From positions 79,775,987 to 79,839,986 of the forward strand of contig NC_090942.1 of assembly GCF_040807025.1 (NCBI RefSeq): a stretch of DNA of 64,000 nt, given 5' to 3'. This stretch comes from Struthio camelus. Lineage: Eukaryota > Chordata > Aves > Struthioniformes > Struthionidae. Of the stretch, positions 47,958-58,895 are shown in pieces (positions within the stretch are counted from its first letter, which is position 1; every line of letters starts with the position of its first letter). Under the pieces are notes generated by a model. The model did no database searches and was not told the DNA's origin. It saw only the letters and a program-made list of their open reading frames with translations. The translations under genes and the position numbers were made by a program.

Positions 47958-50900
47958 AAGAGAGAAATGGTAAACAAAACCCTTTTACATTACTCTGGAC
48001 AGAACAAAGGAACTTTAAAATTAATTTATCAGTCAGTGTGTCACAGAAGCAGAGAGTAACCATGGAATACAGTGGCCCTGTGACAGCCAAGGAAGTCATC
48101 AAAATGACTGCAATGGAAAAGAACAACAGAAAACAAAGAATACTAGGTATGAAATGTTTAAAACAGCAACAACCTGAGAGGGAGGAAGAGTACAAACGAC
48201 TTATTCTTTGGCTGTATTCTTAAATGAGAGCTATATAGATGGTTGTTTAGAGATACGAGAGAAATTTTCTCTAGGACCTAGAGTAGTGAAAAATACCAGT
48301 TTTAGAAAGAAATACTTTGAGATCCTCATGCCATTAAATGTCTGGACCTAAGGGCCATACGAGACCTAAGACCTTAGGAGAACACTTGCTATAGGTTACT
48401 GCTATAAGATACTGCTGAAAGCAGTATAGCAGTTGCTAAAATCATTCCAAAAAGTACTTTTTTGGCCTTGCTAACCTGCTAGCATAAATAGCAAGGACTA
48501 TATACAATCGCATACACAGTAATACTAATGTCCGTTGTGGCTGAGCTCTTAAGAACAGTCTTGACCTTCCAACAAGAAAGAACTCTAGTTAATATTCCAT
48601 CTCAAAAGCTCCCGATCTGATGTAAAGCTCTTAGCTACTTTGACAGCTTTTAACTAGCACACAAGGTCAATAGAGAGCAGATGAAAGGAATTCTTTAGGC
48701 TGTCATCAAAATGTTTTTTCCCTTGGTATTTATTGGAAGTAAGTATACCATTATTATTAGTTACTGTTTATAGCAATACCATCTCTAGAGGCCTATCTCG
48801 CAAATGGGATCCCACAATGCAAGTTACTCTAGCAGTATACAAAAATACAGCTAATGTCTGTGTAATCAAATAAGAGGGTGATTGTACCATGTATAAGCAT
48901 GTCTGAACTGGCTGAAATTTAGCTAATGCAATGAACAATAGTCATGATGACGTGACAGCATGGACTTAAGTAAAAGCTAGCCACCTGCGTATTTGCCTGT
49001 CATGCTCAGTGGTTTCTGTAGCCCACATGAAAGTTTGCTACTATATCTTCACTCTTGTAGTTAGCGCTGCTACGTAGATTAAAGTTAATGAGAGGTATAC
49101 TTTCCTGAGATACAAACACATACTCTTGTATCTAAGTGAACACATCCTTGACCTCTAAGACAAGGACATTTCTGAAGAAAAGCTCAATGACAAGCTGGCT
49201 AGCTCTTTAGAAAGGAGAACATTGATTGCCTCCTCAGTAGAATCACGCTCAAGATCAGAGAAACAGACCGGTCACTTGACACCTTTTCAAAATCTATGGT
49301 CAGTTTTAGGCATATAAAAGCAATGCTAATATTATTATTCATGTCTTCTTCTTCAATGCTGAGTTGAATAGAAGTGTAGCAGGGAAAACATTAGGAGCTT
49401 CAGCAAGAATTTTCTTCCTAGAAACAGAATAGCAAAACAGGAAAGACAATACATAGGCATTTCTAGTAAGAATGGCCTTTCCATAGAAGGAAATAGATTG
49501 CTGTAACGAAAATGAAGTCAAAAAGACCTCAAATTGTGTGGGCTGTCAGAAAATACAGAAGGAGGCATGGGTACCATGTATATGAAAAAGATTCTTTTGT
49601 TCCACAACGGAATCTGGCAAATGTTAGCTTTTAAGTAGCGATTGAGAAATAATAGAAGTAAAAGACTAAGGTTCCCCAACATATACCTTGGAAAATGAAA
49701 AGCATGGGTGAGCATTTTGGTGAGGACGCTTTATATAACCCAGTTCAGTAAAGAATTTAAGGGCATATATAAATTAAGGTGTGTGAGTAATCCCACTGAA
49801 GTTAATAAGACTATTAAAAAAATGATGAAGTGTTTTGCTATATTGGAATGAGGACTACATGCCGTCTCATGGGATCAAGTCTTACACTACTTGAATATTA
49901 CAGTTTACTTCAGTGGCAGTTACTTGCAGACTTAAAACTATTCTTAGTTTTGCTGGTTCAGGGCAAACGGTCAAATTTATTAGACCTAGGAACAGAACAG
50001 TACTTTAATGTCTGTTGGAAAACTTCCCAGAGTTCAAAAGAAAAATCATTGAAAGTGGCTAGAGAGTCTTATCAAGGGAGCTTGGAGATTTATTCGAAGA
50101 CCACTAATGTATCTGAACTCAGTGTGTTTAGGAAAGCGCTTTAAATATGGAAGATTCTCAGTTTATCATGATAGAGAATTCTCTGTCATGGAGTTTTAGG
50201 GTTTTTGTTGCAGTATGTGGTGCTGCTGCTGAATTTTCTGTTACGTGAGGAATGTGGTGGTGGCAAATTCTGTACGTGACTTTCAATCCTTGTGAAGTGA
50301 TCAGGGAAGGGGCAGAATTAAGTTGCACATAATGCATCATATTAAAAAGTAACCCCACCAAACCAGTCATGATTGTAACATAAAGCTAAGTAGTAGAACA
50401 TGCGGTGTAAGGCCAAGTTAAGCTTCATATTAGTGCCCTGACTTCAGTAATTGAAATAAGCATAACAGTGTGGGCTTTTGTTATTGTGGCTGCTAGGTGG
50501 AAAAGATCTGAGGAGCAAGGCACTTTATGAGAAATGACTAAATGAGTGTGGAAACTTCAGAGAAGTAGATTACTGAGTGTTTGATGGAAGAGGGGGAAGT
50601 GTTATCTGTGTATGTCCTTACTCTGAGTATGGATGTCCTTTAGGTGCTTTTTCTGTTCAGATCACAAGATCATCTTTATTTTTGGATGGGAGCAAACAAG
50701 CTGAAACCAAGCACAGTAATGAATGCCCTGGTATAAATGCGTATTTAAATCATCCTTCATTCTGGATAACTTCAGAAGATCCAAAATAATACACTAAATG
50801 TGTCACTGAATTTTGTATATTTTACTGTACTCACAGTGAAAAGTCCGACCCAAGGGCAAAATGTTTCATCAGTGTTCATTGAGAAGCTTATGTTTCTTTC

Positions 50901-51834
50901 CTAAAACTGAGAATAAACTTCAGAATTTGTATAAAAGCAAAACTGTCAGTGAAACCATTGGAAGAGATAAGTCTGCATAGTTAGAGATGCTTTGATTTAT
51001 AAAATGAGAAGTTATGTTTTAATCTAGGGTAAAAGCTTGGGGATAATTTATGATACTAGGTTTGTCTTAAGGATTTGGCATATTCTCAGGAATAACAGCC
51101 TTAGTAGTTGTACAAGATCAGTTTAAGTTGTAGACAGTCTTAAGTCTTGACAGAGGCAGGTCAGTTTCTTAGGCAATCTTGATTTTCTTTGTAAGGAAGA
51201 GTTAACAGCAGTTTTGGCCCTACTGAAGTCAGTGGGAATTTTGCCAGTGATTTCCACAGAGCCAAGATTTCACTCGTCTTTAGCAGAGCTATTAAATACA
51301 GTATATTGCATAAACTGAGGGAAAAAGTGAAAGCTACACATGAAGAAACTTCTTTTTTTTCTGGATTCATTTTAATGATTCTGAAAACGCTTTTCTTACT
51401 AGCTATCTGCTTCATAAGACTTAAGACACAAATTATTTTACTCTTGGATACACAAAGAGAGAAACCCATTTAATGGGAAATCTAAAATCTTACATGAATC
51501 CTGTTTTGTGACTTGCATTGAAGTTACTTACATGTGCAGGTTAGATCCTCTTACTGACTGGCTGTACGCTAGCAGAACATTTCAGAAATGCCAGTTGTGG
51601 AATAGCTATCAAAGCAAATGTACCTATGTGATATTCAGCAGGAAATTTGGCTGTCTGTACATTTCTAAGTTTAGAAAAAGGAATATGAGACCTATTCTGA
51701 ATTCTTACATTATTCTAATGTAGTTGACTATATAGGATGCTGCTTTTAAATAGGAGAAATAGGAGTTGAGCTAAAATTGGCCTCAATTACTTCATACCAT
51801 GTTAATGGGAAGTTAAGGACTCAGGGTTGCTAGT
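47958..51834. other. Intergenic AT-rich DNA
   Basis: Copies of the ATTGACTTCAGTGG family occur at about 49758-49812 and 51213-51275. A charged plus-strand frame at 48038-48223 overlaps a possible donor but lacks support. No gene was recognised. Confidence 0.6.
51213..51275. repeat. Dispersed inverted-repeat element, copy with both arms
   Basis: GGCCCTACTGAAGTCAGTGG, then TTTTGCCAGTGATTTCCAC and GAGCCAAGATTTCAC, is one of the clearest copies, with both arms in inverted order. Confidence 0.6.
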
Positions 51835-52035
51835 TAATAACAGCTAACTCTTACGCAGCTTGTTTTATTTTATGGATCTCAAAACGTTTTACAAATCACG
51901 TTATTTGTATACATAGAAAAAATGAGGTACAGGGAGGTAAAATACGTTGCCAAAAGCCATCTCGTAAGTCAGACGCAGAGCTGGAAACAGAACCTCTGTT
52001 AAAGTCTGCTCAAACATGCTGTTCAGTAGGCCTCA
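51835..52035 (+). repeat. MIR/CORE-type SINE remnant, forward
   Basis: GATCTCAAAACGTTTTACAA, AAAATGAGGTACAGGGAGG, TACGTTGCCAAAAGCCAT and CAGAGCTGGAAACAGAACC correspond, in order, to the MIR-type phrases GATCTCAAAGCGCTTTACAA, GAGGCACAGAGAGG, TTGCCCAAGGTCA and AGAGCTGGGA. This is the best-preserved SINE in the window. Confidence 0.8.
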
Positions 52036-52680
52036 TTTCTCCTGGCTAATTAATTCCTGAATGGTTGGGACTTTGCAGGGGGTGCATTTTTTGAAAGTTG
52101 CCTGAGGATTTTTGTTCTAGCTTCCCTTTAGTCTTAAGTTGCTGCTGTTTGTCTATATGTCACATTCTCTTTTGATACAAAGTAAATTGGATTTAATGAT
52201 AGGGTTGTTCTTCCCTTTCAGCAGGAATATCTCATTGATCCAGTCCAAACCTCTATGACCAGATCTAACAACAGTTGTGAGATTGCAGTCAAAAGAAATA
52301 AGGAGAAAAAGGAGAGAAAAGAGGTTGCTGGAATAAAATGGGTAGTACAAGCCTAGTTGGTTGGGACTTCTTTAGATGGAACCTAAATTCTATTGCTAGC
52401 TCTGCTTCTAGACCTCTGCCAGGAGTTAATAAAGGAGCCTCAGAGTAGTCCCCTGACAGACAGAAAACTCAGTTTTTATATAAAACTGAAAGTATACCAC
52501 AGATCTCTTCCAGAGACTCTGAGCCAGTCTCCTCATGTGCATGGGTTGTGGCTAATGACGTAGTGACAAATGAAGGTGTCTATTCTGAGTCCTGAGAGCC
52601 ACAGGGTGCATGTATCATGGAACAGTTTAACCCATTAGGGTTCATTTAATAGGGATAATCTATTTATTTTCCTTTTGCAG
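52036..52680. other. Intergenic DNA, nothing recognised
   Basis: No gene or repeat is supported here. Confidence 0.65.
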
Positions 52681-52783
52681 CCTTCCAAAGAAATTCTGAT
52701 CAGTTCAGCCTTCCAATTAAGAGGCAGGGTCCAGCAACTTTGCATATCCCAGATACCAGCTGGTGCGTATAGAAGCATGCCAG
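52681..52783 (+). other. Exon-like 103-bp segment 6 kb upstream of FBLN1, unproven
   Basis: A strong acceptor (TATTTATTTTCCTTTTGCAG) and a donor (GCCAG|GTAAAC) bound the segment. One frame is open throughout (PSKEILISSAFQLRG, then GAYRSMPG), and a second is open for 29 codons. It could be a non-coding upstream exon of FBLN1, a lncRNA exon, or chance. I recognise no protein. Confidence 0.25.
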
Positions 52784-53672
52784 GTAAACTTATGATTTTT
52801 TTTCTTCCAAACAGTTTGCTACACTACAATAACTTAAGCTTATTAAGGTGCCCTCCCATAGCACCACTCAGAATTGTGTAAGCATTGTGTAAATGCAAGC
52901 CCCACTCCTTGTGTGTAATATTATTAACATGTTTTTTAAGCATCGGGCCACCACAGATGATTTGGGTTCCTGGGACGAAGATGATACAGCCAAAGGCTGT
53001 AAAGTCAAAAAGAGGTGGTACGTAAGTAAATAGTGTTTGGGAACCTCTATTAAAGAAACTGTCTGTGAAGGGTGAGGAAAAAAGGGGGAATCCAGCATAC
53101 ATGATTACTTTTTTCTGCTGACTAGCCCCTTACATTATAATAAGCCTAAATCTCATTTTCTACTGGTAAGAATTTTCTGGCAGAGCTAGGGCTGTCTGCA
53201 GATGGATAGGATGGCTTCTTTCCTTATTACACTTATGCAAAACCATTTGTAAATAATATGGCAAATGCTAATACAATAATGAAGTAACACTGAATGAAGC
53301 AGAGTTTAAGTGACCTTTAGGAAATGTTACAGAAGACTGTGTGCTCCTGATTTTGAGCTGTTAGATACAGCAGACTCTGGAATTTTATTTATGCAAACCT
53401 GAAATGTCTTATATTCACTTGTATATTTTGTCTTTCACAAAGACCGTTTGGTCACATACTTGGATATTAGTTTTGTTTGACATGGATGGAGCGCAAATTT
53501 ATCAGGGATGTCAGGAAAGAAAATGGCCTTTTGCCAGAATATCCATTTACTTTATTGATGAGATTTTATTTTTGTTTGAACGGTGAAAATAACCATTGGC
53601 ACAGATGCTGATGGACAAATTTAAGAGACTGCAACTAAAAGACTGACTGATCCCTGCTGTTGTTAGATTTAT

Positions 53673-53689
53673 GGGGGGGGGGGGGGGGG
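53673..53689 (+). repeat. G17 homopolymer
   Basis: Seventeen consecutive G on the plus strand. Confidence 0.9.
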
Positions 53690-54579
53690 CGAGCAAAGGA
53701 TAAGGCATATGCCATTGTCCCCTCCAACCCAGATGTGTATGACTCACTGCTATCCAGCTTACCCAAATGGAGCCCAGCCTTCTTAGGCCTCAGGTCCTGG
53801 CAAATGCCTTGACTGTTCACACATAAAACTAGCTCTGCCTGCTGTGACATGAGAGAGTCTAGAAGGAGAGAGGAAATTTATGGGAAGGGGGAGATCTGAG
53901 ACTGCTAGGATGCATCTCTAGAAGGAGAGGCAGGAAATGCCCCATGAATGTCAGGCTGAGTTATCCCTGAATTCTACAAATAATGCCACAACGGAAGTGA
54001 CATGGATCATCAAAGCATTCCTTTATCCCCCAATAAACTCCTCCTCGTCTCAGAAGCAGACTATACCTATTAATAGAAAACCATTGCCTGTTTTGAGTGT
54101 CCAAGATAGATATATTTTTTCTTAATCAGAGAGCAAAGAAAAGAGAACGTAGGCAACATTTACACAATGGGTACAAACCGAAAAATGGGTTAAAACTGAA
54201 ATCCCTTAGAAGCAATGATGTTGAAAAGGGCTCAGGGTTATGGATCCCAATCTGGAATAGTCAACCAAAAAATGTTAAATTCTGCCTTGGTATTTATAGA
54301 CTAACCCATACAAAGAAGGAAGGACCCATCTAGCAGAGAAAGGGTTTGTTTACTCAAGGAAAGCTCTATAAAGTAAGCTGAGCCTCTTCTAATAGTCTTT
54401 AGGTATTTGAGTCATAAAGCCCAAGTATATTCCCTGGGTTGGATCTGTATTGCTACCCATATCGTACAGGAGGCTTGGGTTATTGACATCTGCGTTATTA
54501 TATATATTCATATATACATGTATATGTGTATATATGGTTACATAAAGAGCAGTCCAAATTTAGGATAGTTATAAATTTT

Positions 54580-55020
54580 ATCTGACACATTGTAGTTCTT
54601 CTAGAAAGTCCTGAGCCAACCTCTCTGCCTGACATTAGCTACAGGCTCTGTTTGTGGCCATCACAAACCAGATAGATAGGATCCAAAGTGGTGGCTAGGT
54701 TAACCTTCCTGACTAGACTCGGAGGCACAGTTTAGTATACACTAGGGAATAGAGCAGCATCGCAGTCCCCCTACTTTCTCTTGCTGATGTTGGCCCTGGC
54801 ACGATTCAGGCTGGCATCCATTTGGTGTGGACAGTCTGTAGTTTTGGACTTGAGAACAAGGATGAACCTGGGCTTGGGGTACAAACAGATTTATCTGAAG
54901 CGAGATTTTATTCCATTCTAATCCGTACCAAGGACATGCTAAATGCACGTGAAGTGTCCATGAGCTACTTTACCCTGTGGCACTTTGATGGTCGCTGAGT
55001 ACACAGTGACAGTAACAGAA
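54580..55020. repeat. Unclassified GC-richer block, possible repeat remnant
   Basis: A 440-bp stretch of more balanced composition sits in AT-rich surroundings. It has phrases such as GTGTCCATGAGCTACTTTAC and CTGTGGCACTTTGATGG that recall transposon interiors. No family is assigned. Confidence 0.3.
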
Positions 55021-57390
55021 GCCCAGAGTAAAAAGCTGAAGTAGATTGATTTAGACTCAAAATAAAGAGCATGTTGTCAGTTGTCATGCCATTTGCCATT
55101 TGAAATGACGACTAAGGCTTGTGTTGCAGCCTTCATCTCTGAAAACTCTGAAGCTGAGCATGTATTCTTTGTAAAAGGTATGCTCTAGTTCAATCAGAAG
55201 AGAAAGCTAGTGCCTGTATTATTCAGAAGGTCAGTCGAGATCATCAGAATGGTGTCTATTTCCAATGCTAAATACTTAAACTTTCCAAAATTTCCAATAT
55301 TAAAATGATTATGTGACACCATTGATGCTGCTTGCCTTTTGGAAAGATAAGGTTTTAATAATGATTCTTCATTTTTAAAAAAATTAGAAAGGATTCAAGT
55401 AGTGTTTTCTCCAGGAAAAAAGCTGAAGGCCAATTGTAGTTTGTTCACACTGAGGTTTGGAGCTAAACTGAGTGGATCATCTGTACTCCAATAGCTACGG
55501 ATTTGCATACTGTAGAGTTTGGGGTCTTATTTTTATGGAAGGAGATGGTAAGATCTACATGGGCTTTCCTGTGTGTCCCTAGCAGTGAGTGGAGCTTTTT
55601 TCTTGTTAAGAAGGGAAAAGAAGGAACTCTTTCTATGCGTCTTTAGTGTGACACATTTCTCTAACAACAACCAATACATAGCTTCATTTTAAGCCGTAGG
55701 GGCCAAGGAGTTTCCCTTCAGTAACTGTGGATAGAATTAATTTCTGGGTCAATCTGTTTTTGTCCTTGCAACGTCCTACCTGAGAGCAGGGAAGTTACAG
55801 CAATTTCCTTTCCCTCTGTTTTGCTCAACTTCTGGGACAGATGGATGGCGGGGAAAAAAAAAAAGCAGGATCTGGGAGCTGCAATAAAACAGAGAAGCTG
55901 GGAGGCATAACAGCTGGGACTGTGGGGCCACTGTGGTCGCTAGGCAGAGGTTGATGTCCCTATATAGACTTATTCAGGCCATTTCAAGAATTCCTTTTCC
56001 CATGAAACTGAGTAGTCAAATGACATATGTGAACCTGCTGCCATAGATGGTAATGGATTTGTTAGAGTAATTCTAAATTCTTTGTCAATCTACTTGTGTG
56101 TGTCTACTCTGAACAAGACCCTTGGAAATGACTTGTACAATGATTTGTTACGCTGTCATTACTCATTAATCTGAGCTTCTGCAAATGATTTTTATTCTTC
56201 TGAAGTAAAAATAAAACCCTCATTAAAGAATTTATTTGTTTTAAAAGCTACACAAAGGATTACAGGACCTTTGCAAACAGATGTAAGAAAAAATGTGGTT
56301 ATGCAAAATGTTCCCTCTCATAAGCCCTTACTCTCCATTGACTTCCATGAGCTTTGAAATGAGCCCTAAGTGCATGGCTTAGTTCACTACAAAGCTTGGA
56401 GTCAGTAATTAGAATCACATGTATTCGAGGCCACTGAAATCTGACTGTAGGTGAGAGTGCCAATTTATACTGGAAATGCGTATTAATACTATGCAAAAAA
56501 TAAAATGGAAACAACTATTATCTGATCTCCAGATAACCATAGCTATGAGGGTTTCTAGAAATATTTCTTAAACTGTTACTTGAATTTGCCTCATTTCTGG
56601 TAAACAGCTTGTGGTGGCAAACTAAATGGGACAAGGAATTCTTACTCTGGAAAAAGAACGTCCACACATGGTGTTAATCAGGGTGACTTCATGTGTGGAC
56701 AAGCTATTATGTGTGACTTTACACTGATTTAGTCAAACTAGTGCACTTCTTTCTATTCACCTTCAATCAATTAGGAGTGGGTTTAAAGTAAAGTGAAATA
56801 AGCCACTATTGAACAGAATCCAAGGTTTCTAGAGAGGGGATTGCAGCAGGTCGGTTAAGCTAGTATAAACTGTAGACAAGGTGTGATCTTTGTTAGTTGC
56901 CTCCTGCAGCTGTCTGGTAGGTGAAAAACTGCAGCTTGGAGGTTTTGGTGAAACTCTGCAAGGTCTTACTATAACCGACGTAAGATCCTTGAAACTGAGT
57001 TAGGCCGTTTAAAGAAGAGACAGAGACATGTGTGTGTGTGTATGTGCAAGGAAGCAAAAAAGACCTCTAAGTAAAATTAACCCTCCACCCTTCCTCCCCT
57101 TTCCCAACTGGCCTTCCCCCTATCAAAAAAAAAAAAAAGAAAGAAAACAGAAAAAAATATCAAAAAGGAAACAGCAGTGGAAAAAAGATGACTTTGGTAG
57201 AACACGATAATGGTATTAAGGGTGTGGATAGGGGTCAGTTCTTTGATGTCTCTTCCTACAGTAGAATTAGAAGTCCTGATGGAGGACTAAGGTAGATGGA
57301 GCCAGGTTCAATGGGAACAAAAGGAAATGGCCCTTAACACAGTCACTGTTAGATCCATGAAACCTGTTGCCGTATTGTAGATAATAAGGG

Positions 57391-57655
57391 TTTACAAGAT
57401 CTCGTGTGGAGACTGGATAAATACCTGAAATAGAAGTTCACTGCGGGCTACTAAATACGTAGAAACCACATCCCCCTGAGGAAATGACCCAAACTGAAAG
57501 TAGCTGGAGGTTGGGAGATATTTGGAAGAGTTATCATATATGCTGTCCTTGTTCTCATTGTTTCTTTGGAGACCACTTAGGATCCACTGAAGACAGGATA
57601 TTGGGCTAGATGGACCCTTGGTGTAGTGCCATGACCAGTTTTCAGTTCTTATGTT
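57391..57655 (+). mobile_element. CR1 LINE 3' tail (decayed)
   Basis: GGAGACTGGATAAATACCTG, then GAAGACAGGATATTGGGC, TAGATGGACCCTTGGTG and CAGTTCTTATG, follow the CR1 3' UTR (GAACTAGATAAATTCATGG, GAAGACAGGATACTGGGC, TAGATGGACCTTTGGTC, GTTCTTATG). The minus-strand frame at 57392-57772 is a by-product. Confidence 0.8.
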
Positions 57656-58640
57656 TAAAAATGGAAAAGAGCAAGTAACCAAATGTGTCTTAAATACTTT
57701 GTCCAGTTGGACATTTTGAGGAGAGATATTCAAAAGTTGAGTTACTGAGTAGTTACAAGATGAATAGTCCAATCAGAGTCCATGTGGCTCAACTGTCCAG
57801 TAAATACCAACTAACTTCCAGCTGTTTATCTGAGTAAAACTGAGGGCAAAGTATAGAGGGGTCGATTCCCTCCTCGTTTGTTTCCCCATGCATTTGCCTG
57901 CAAATATTATCACTCATGTTATCTTAAAGATCTTGGCAACAACATAGCCAACTGGGTGCTTTCAACTCTAGATCTTCCTTTGAGCACTATCAGTGTTTGT
58001 ATTCCTGTTTAAATAAGATAAGGAAGTTAAAGAAAGAAAGGAAAAAAACAAAAAGAAATGGGAGGTGAGGGGGTGGGTAGAGCAGAGCTGACCGTCTGAT
58101 TTGGGTTGCAGTTTTCATCCTGCTTTTTAAGGGTAGAGGGAAGAAAGAAGGGAAATTTTCTTGCAGTGCATGTCATTGAAAGTTTGCAAAATATCCTTCC
58201 TTTTCAAAATCCTTTTTATTGGCAAAAGTTGTGACTGGAGTAAAATCCGTGGAAAGATCAGGAACGGGGCTTGAAAATCTCCCCTCCAGAGGTTAAACCT
58301 TTCCTTCTCTGCTAGGTGGTTTCTTTTGTTTTGTTCTGCTCCGCTTTCCTTTTGTTTGTGGCTTTCTCCTTCTTGGCATCGAGAGAATTTGCTACATTTC
58401 TCTTTCATAGAATCAGTCAGGCCCTCCCTAGGTTCATGCTGAGTATCTGTAAAGTTTTCCGAGCTGAAGGGAGTCACTTTTACGGCGTGTGTGGGGGTGG
58501 CGGGGAGAGAGTAGGGGTACCAGAAGCAACAGGGTCTCTGCCTCCAAGCTGCGGTGGCGGCTCTGTTCTGCTAAGCACTTGCAGGCTGTATAATTAACCG
58601 GGTAGGCAGTGAATTAAATCTTTGTAAAGCCCACTGAGTG
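57656..58640. other. Upstream flank of FBLN1
   Basis: AT-rich DNA that turns GC-rich after about 58480. No repeat or gene was recognised. The frames at 58127-58597 are chance. Confidence 0.6.
58589..58596 (+). promoter_or_regulatory. Possible TATA-like element of FBLN1
   Basis: TATAATTA lies 231 bp upstream of the ATG, where a start site near 58620 would give a 5' UTR of about 200 nt. The motif is AT-rich and alone in a GC-rich setting. CpG-island promoters often lack a TATA box, so this is weak. Confidence 0.25.
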
Positions 58641-58698
58641 GGGGGTTCCTGCAAGCTCTTTTCCAACCGGTCTCAGGCGGCTGGGATAACATCAGAAA

Positions 58699-58746
58699 CA
58701 GCAGCAGCAGCAGCAGAAGCAAGCAAGCAAGCAAGCAAGCAAGCAA
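58699..58746 (+). repeat. (CAG)n followed by (AAGC)n microsatellite in the FBLN1 5' leader
   Basis: About six CAG units run straight into about seven AAGC units, 74 bp before the ATG. If the leader is transcribed as expected, this is 5' UTR. Confidence 0.9.
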
Positions 58747-58819
58747 CAAGGCGGGGGGAGCGCCCCGGACGCTGCAGGAGAGCCAAGCCCCCCGCTCGGT
58801 GGGGAGCTGCGGGCGGCCG

Positions 58820-58895
58820 ATGGACAACCTCGGCGGGGCCCGGCCGCTGCGGCTGCTCCTGCTCCTGGCGCTGGTGCCTCCGCTCCCGGGGCAAG
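58820..58895 (+). CDS. FBLN1: FBLN1 (fibulin-1) coding exon 1, signal peptide; gene continues off the right edge
   Basis: Fibulin-1 is a secreted calcium-binding glycoprotein of basement membranes and elastic fibres. The exon codes for 25 residues plus one base. It starts MDNLGGARPLR, has a Leu-rich hydrophobic core LLLLLALV and ends PPLPGQ, a typical signal peptide. The donor is CAAG|GTAAGT, phase 1. The first ATG was used; it has G at +4. Human fibulin-1 also begins with a Leu-rich signal peptide whose exact residues are not conserved, so the identity rests mainly on gene order (SMC1B-RIBC2-FBLN1 in human) plus the secreted first exon and strand. The anaphylatoxin-like and EGF exons lie beyond 64000. 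Confidence 0.7.

Larger units (their letters stand above)
52784..57390. other. Intergenic DNA
   Basis: A G17 run lies at 53673-53689, an unclassified block at 54580-55020, and a dispersed family copy at about 56325-56375. A low-complexity A/GA stretch is near 57125-57185. Frames at 53635-53850 and 54742-54948 look like chance. Confidence 0.6.

Noticed and set aside
48038-48223. Charged plus-strand frame opposite the minus-strand candidate
   Set aside because: It starts at GTG and runs through a possible donor at ACTAG|GTATGA. It mirrors the hydrophobic minus-strand frame, as expected for antisense of hydrophobic codons.
18250-58600. tRNA, rRNA, let-7-type microRNA, CRISPR array or viral coding region
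   Set aside because: I saw none in this interval by eye. The let-7 cluster that I recall on human chromosome 22q13 is on the far side of FBLN1.
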